Shown here: piece after piece, positions 13,224-14,903 of the stretch
How positions within the stretch are numbered: the first letter of the stretch is position 1
Layout: each line of letters starts with the position of its first letter
Source of the DNA: CAYLZO01 sp964387775
GTDB taxonomy: Bacteria > Chloroflexota > Anaerolineae > JAAYZQ01
NCBI GenBank assembly: GCA_964387775.1
Contig: CAYLZO010000127.1
Location: forward strand, 1-14,903
DNA length: 14,903 nucleotides
Reading direction: 5' to 3'
The notes under the pieces: generated by a model
Databases searched by the model: none
Seen by the model: the letters and a program-made list of their open reading frames with translations, nothing else
Told to the model about the DNA's origin: nothing
Made by a program: the position numbers and the translations under genes

Positions 13224-14276
13224 TCAGCCTTCCCCCTCCCCCAGCCCCTCCCCCAAGGGAGGGGGGAAAGCTCCCTCTCCCTTGGGAGAGGGTTGGGGTG
13301 AGGGGGAGATGGGCATCAGAGATCCGGCTTGAGCCGTGCCGTCCAACGCCTCGATGGCGTCACACACGACCTGGGCGCTGGCCTGGAGTTTGGCTTCTTC
13401 CTCCTCGTTCAGTGGCAGCGGGAAGCTGGCCAGCACGCCCTCGCCGCCTACCAGGTGGGGCAGGGCGATGGTCACGTCGCAGACGCCGGCCACCTCGGCC
13501 ACCGGCGTGCAGACGGTCAGGATCGAGCTCTGGTCGCGCACGATGGCGTCGGTGATGCGGGCCAGAGCGCTGCCGATGCCATAGTAGGTCGCGCCCTTGC
13601 CCTCGATGATGTGATAGGCGGCGTCGCGGACGCGGTGGTCGATCTCGTCGCGGATGGCGCCGGTCAGCTCGACGTCGTGCTGGTGGCAAAACTCGGCCAG
13701 GGGCATGCCGCCGACGGTGGCCAGCGACCAGGTCAGCACCTCCGAGTCGCCGTGCTCGCCGACGACGTAGGCGTGGATGTGGCGCGAGTCGACGCCCAGG
13801 CGGCGGCTCAGCAGGGCGCGAAAGCGGGCCGTGTCGAGGGTCGTGCCCGAGCCGAGCACGCGGCTGGGCGGCACGCCGTGCTCGGCGGCGTAGCGGGCCG
13901 CCAGGTGGGTCATGACGTCCACCGGATTGGTGGCTACCACCAGCACCGCGTCGGGCGCGTGCTCCAGCACGGCGGGCACCACCTGGCGAAAGATGGCCGC
14001 GTTGCGCTCCAGGAGTTGCAGGCGGGTCTCGCCCGGCCGCTGGCTCACGCCGGCCGTCAGGATGACGACGCGGCTGCCGGCCAGGTCGGGGTAGTCGCCG
14101 GCGTGCACCTCCAGGGAATGGGCAAAGGGCACGGCGTGAAAGATGTCATCGGCCTCGGCCTGCGCCCGCTCTTTGTTCTTGTCTATCAATACGATCTCGC
14201 GGCCCACGCCGCGCATGACCATGGCATAGGCCGCCGTGGCGCCGACCATGCCGGTGCCAACGATCCCAATTTTCAT
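13224..14276 (-). CDS. ldh: L-lactate dehydrogenase with repeat-encoded C-terminal tail
   Basis: A 350-residue NAD-dependent dehydrogenase. The Rossmann motif is GTGMVG (7-12), and D32 ending LID favours NAD over NADP. Catalytic residues fit L-LDH: Q79 in AGVSQRPGETR (Gln marks lactate; malate enzymes have Arg here), R85, N117, D148, R151 and the catalytic H175 in GEHGDS. It interconverts pyruvate and L-lactate in the cytoplasm. ATG 14276 is chosen over an in-frame start 43 codons upstream, because GAGGAG precedes it and the fold begins there. The normal domain ends near residue 312. The last about 28 residues (SPSPQPSPKGEG...) are encoded by a dispersed palindromic repeat, so the stop lies inside or just beyond it. 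It is 17 bp before photolyase. Confidence 0.92.
   Translation of the reverse strand: MKIGIVGTGMVGATAAYAMVMRGVGREIVLIDKNKERAQAEADDIFHAVPFAHSLEVHAGDYPDLAGSRVVILTAGVSQRPGETRLQLLERNAAIFRQVVPAVLEHAPDAVLVVATNPVDVMTHLAARYAAEHGVPPSRVLGSGTTLDTARFRALLSRRLGVDSRHIHAYVVGEHGDSEVLTWSLATVGGMPLAEFCHQHDVELTGAIRDEIDHRVRDAAYHIIEGKGATYYGIGSALARITDAIVRDQSSILTVCTPVAEVAGVCDVTIALPHLVGGEGVLASFPLPLNEEEEAKLQASAQVVCDAIEALDGTAQAGSLMPISPSPQPSPKGEGAFPPPLGEGLGEGEG
13229..13310. repeat. dispersed palindromic repeat at the 3' end of ldh
   Basis: Two roughly 40-nt inverted halves (about 13229-13267 and 13268-13310) each contain their own small hairpin (CTCCCCCAAGGGAGG and CTCTCCCTTGGGAGAG). The wording CCCTCTCCCTTGGGAGAGGG is a very common bacterial intergenic repeat type, and when translated it yields SPSPQPSPKGEG-like tails. 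Here it is entered by the ldh frame, which stops at 13224-13226. Confidence 0.75.
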
Positions 14277-14308
14277 CGAGTTCTCCTCTCGGTTGTCATT
14301 TCTTGAAT

Positions 14309-14329
14309 CCACTGAAAAAAGGTCAGTGG
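14309..14329. repeat. short hairpin upstream of ldh
   Basis: CCACTGA (14309... read on the + strand) and TCAGTGG pair over 7 bp around a loop of A5GG; on the - strand the loop is CCTTTTT. It sits directly beside the long hairpin at 14331-14377, and about 35 nt before the ldh start. Together they may form a terminator/attenuator pair. Confidence 0.45.
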
Positions 14330-14330
14330 G

Positions 14331-14377
14331 GTACTGTGTGTTGTGTGTGCGCATCGCGCACACACAACACATAGTAC
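14331..14377. terminator. near-perfect 22-bp hairpin between phosphotransferase and ldh genes
   Basis: Arms 14331-14352 and 14356-14377 are reverse complements over 22 bp with one mismatch, and the loop is only 3 nt (ATC). The stem is built of GT/AC runs (GTGTGTTGTGTGTGCGC). Read on the - strand it follows the phosphotransferase stop by 33 nt and precedes ldh by 55 nt; a T-rich stretch (CCTTTTTT) comes 8-14 nt later. It may terminate transcription or be a repeat or protein-binding palindrome. A third small stem (TGCCC/GGGCA, about 14384-14401) lies between it and the upstream stop. Confidence 0.5.
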
Positions 14378-14409
14378 CTTCTTGCCCTTTTTGCAGGGCA
14401 GTCATTTCT

Positions 14410-14903
14410 TTAACATAAAAGGGCCAGGGCCTGGGCCACCAGCGCCGTCCGCTCCAGCCGCGAGAGCCAGCCGTTGCGGGCGATGCGCAGTGTGGACGTG
14501 GCCCAGTAAAAGCGCGCCCGCTCGACGACGGCCTCGGCGTCCCAGGCGGCGGGCAGGGCGCGACGGTAGGCGCCGACCAGCCGTCGCAGATACGCCTCGG
14601 CCTCCTCCACGTTGCCGCCGTGCCGTGACGTGCTGTGCATCACCTCGGCCAGCAGGCGGCCCAGGTCCGAGGCCGGGTCGCCGGGGTAGAGTCGCTCCCA
14701 ATCCACGCCCACCGTCCCGCCGCCCCAGGGAAAGACAAAGTTGGTCGTGGTCGCGTCGCCGTGGGTCAGGGTCGGCGTGAATTCGGCCATCTCGGGACGC
14801 GCCGCCCAGGCGTCGACCAGGCGGTGCAGGCCGTCGCGGACGAGGGGATCGTCCTGGAGCACGCCGTGCTTGGTCAGGTTTTCGACGACCTTGAGGGCAT
14901 AGT
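14410..14903 (-). CDS. APH-family phosphotransferase, 5' end beyond window
   Basis: The frame is open to the right edge (YALKVVENLTKHGVL... at the first residues), so the start is outside the window. The visible 164 residues are the C-terminal lobe of an aminoglycoside phosphotransferase/choline kinase-like enzyme. They include the catalytic loop LTHGDATTTNFVF (H-G-D....N) and the metal motif VDWERLYPGDPASDLGRLLAEV (DxE variant of the usual D(F/W)E). The family phosphorylates small hydroxylated molecules or proteins with ATP; the substrate cannot be told, and a resistance role should not be assumed. A GTG at 14862 is in frame, but it is internal because conserved-looking sequence continues upstream. 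It ends at TAA 14410, followed by three stem-loops. Confidence 0.85.
   Translation of the reverse strand, partial: YALKVVENLTKHGVLQDDPLVRDGLHRLVDAWAARPEMAEFTPTLTHGDATTTNFVFPWGGGTVGVDWERLYPGDPASDLGRLLAEVMHSTSRHGGNVEEAEAYLRRLVGAYRRALPAAWDAEAVVERARFYWATSTLRIARNGWLSRLERTALVAQALALLC

Noticed and set aside
12133..13332. 399-codon + strand open frame over the photolyase
   Set aside because: It is antisense to the photolyase, whose catalytic residues are all present on the - strand.
13224..14276. Malate dehydrogenase
   Set aside because: The substrate-specificity position is Gln (Q79 in GVSQRPGETR), not Arg.
13329..14306. 325-codon + strand open frame opposite ldh
   Set aside because: The - strand frame contains the NAD-binding and catalytic LDH motifs; this frame has none.
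14277..14405. Upstream extension of the LDH frame by 43 codons
   Set aside because: The extension runs through the hairpin region, has no conserved content, and a GAGGAG ribosome-binding site sits just before the ATG at 14276.
14410..14862. GTG at 14862 as the true start of the phosphotransferase
   Set aside because: The frame stays open to the window edge and the N-terminal kinase lobe is missing, so the gene is cut by the window.

Overview
This is a GC-rich window, almost entirely coding. It probably comes from the chromosome or a metagenomic contig of a Chloroflexota-like (monoderm) bacterium. That assignment is an inference from the gene content: a heliorhodopsin, large REC/GAF/PAS/cyclase signalling proteins, a tocopherol-cyclase-family protein, and many intergenic palindromic repeats. 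There are no rRNA, tRNA, CRISPR or transposase genes. Three short genes at the left end are on the + strand: a C-terminal tail, a small membrane protein and a DUF456 membrane protein. Everything from 962 to the right end is on the - strand.

Left block (962-5465, - strand): a three-gene signalling operon behind a clear sigma70-type promoter (5437-5465). It encodes a REC-GAF response regulator, a metallo-beta-lactamase-fold hydrolase (start overlaps the previous stop by 4 bp) and a REC-GAF-GAF-PAS-class III nucleotide cyclase. The cyclase keeps its metal and transition-state residues, but the two positions that normally read the purine base are changed. A cyclase beside an MBL hydrolase, a fold that includes cyclic-nucleotide phosphodiesterases, suggests a make/break second-messenger module.

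Middle block (5496-7936): uspA and a four- to five-helix membrane protein form a two-gene operon (1 bp gap). Upstream, past a MITE-like repeat, lies a heliorhodopsin gene with its own near-consensus promoter (7757-7785). Just behind that promoter is a truncated copy of the membrane-protein gene.

Right block (8114-14903): a DsbA-NhaA fusion antiporter, a peroxiredoxin, a tocopherol-cyclase-family protein, a class I CPD photolyase, an L-lactate dehydrogenase and a 5'-truncated APH-family phosphotransferase. A light sensor (heliorhodopsin), photorepair (photolyase), peroxide detoxification (peroxiredoxin), a thiol-oxidoreductase/antiporter fusion, a possible isoprenoid-antioxidant enzyme and a universal stress protein within about 8 kb look like a light/oxidative-stress neighbourhood. 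No retinal or carotenoid biosynthesis gene is in the window.

Repeats are the other theme. Hairpin-forming repeats of several sequence families sit immediately after the stop codons of the heliorhodopsin, peroxiredoxin and photolyase genes. One repeat has been absorbed into the C-terminus of the lactate dehydrogenase. A 3 x 45-bp palindromic tandem repeat is inserted in frame inside the photolyase. None of these repeats is seen in the left signalling block.
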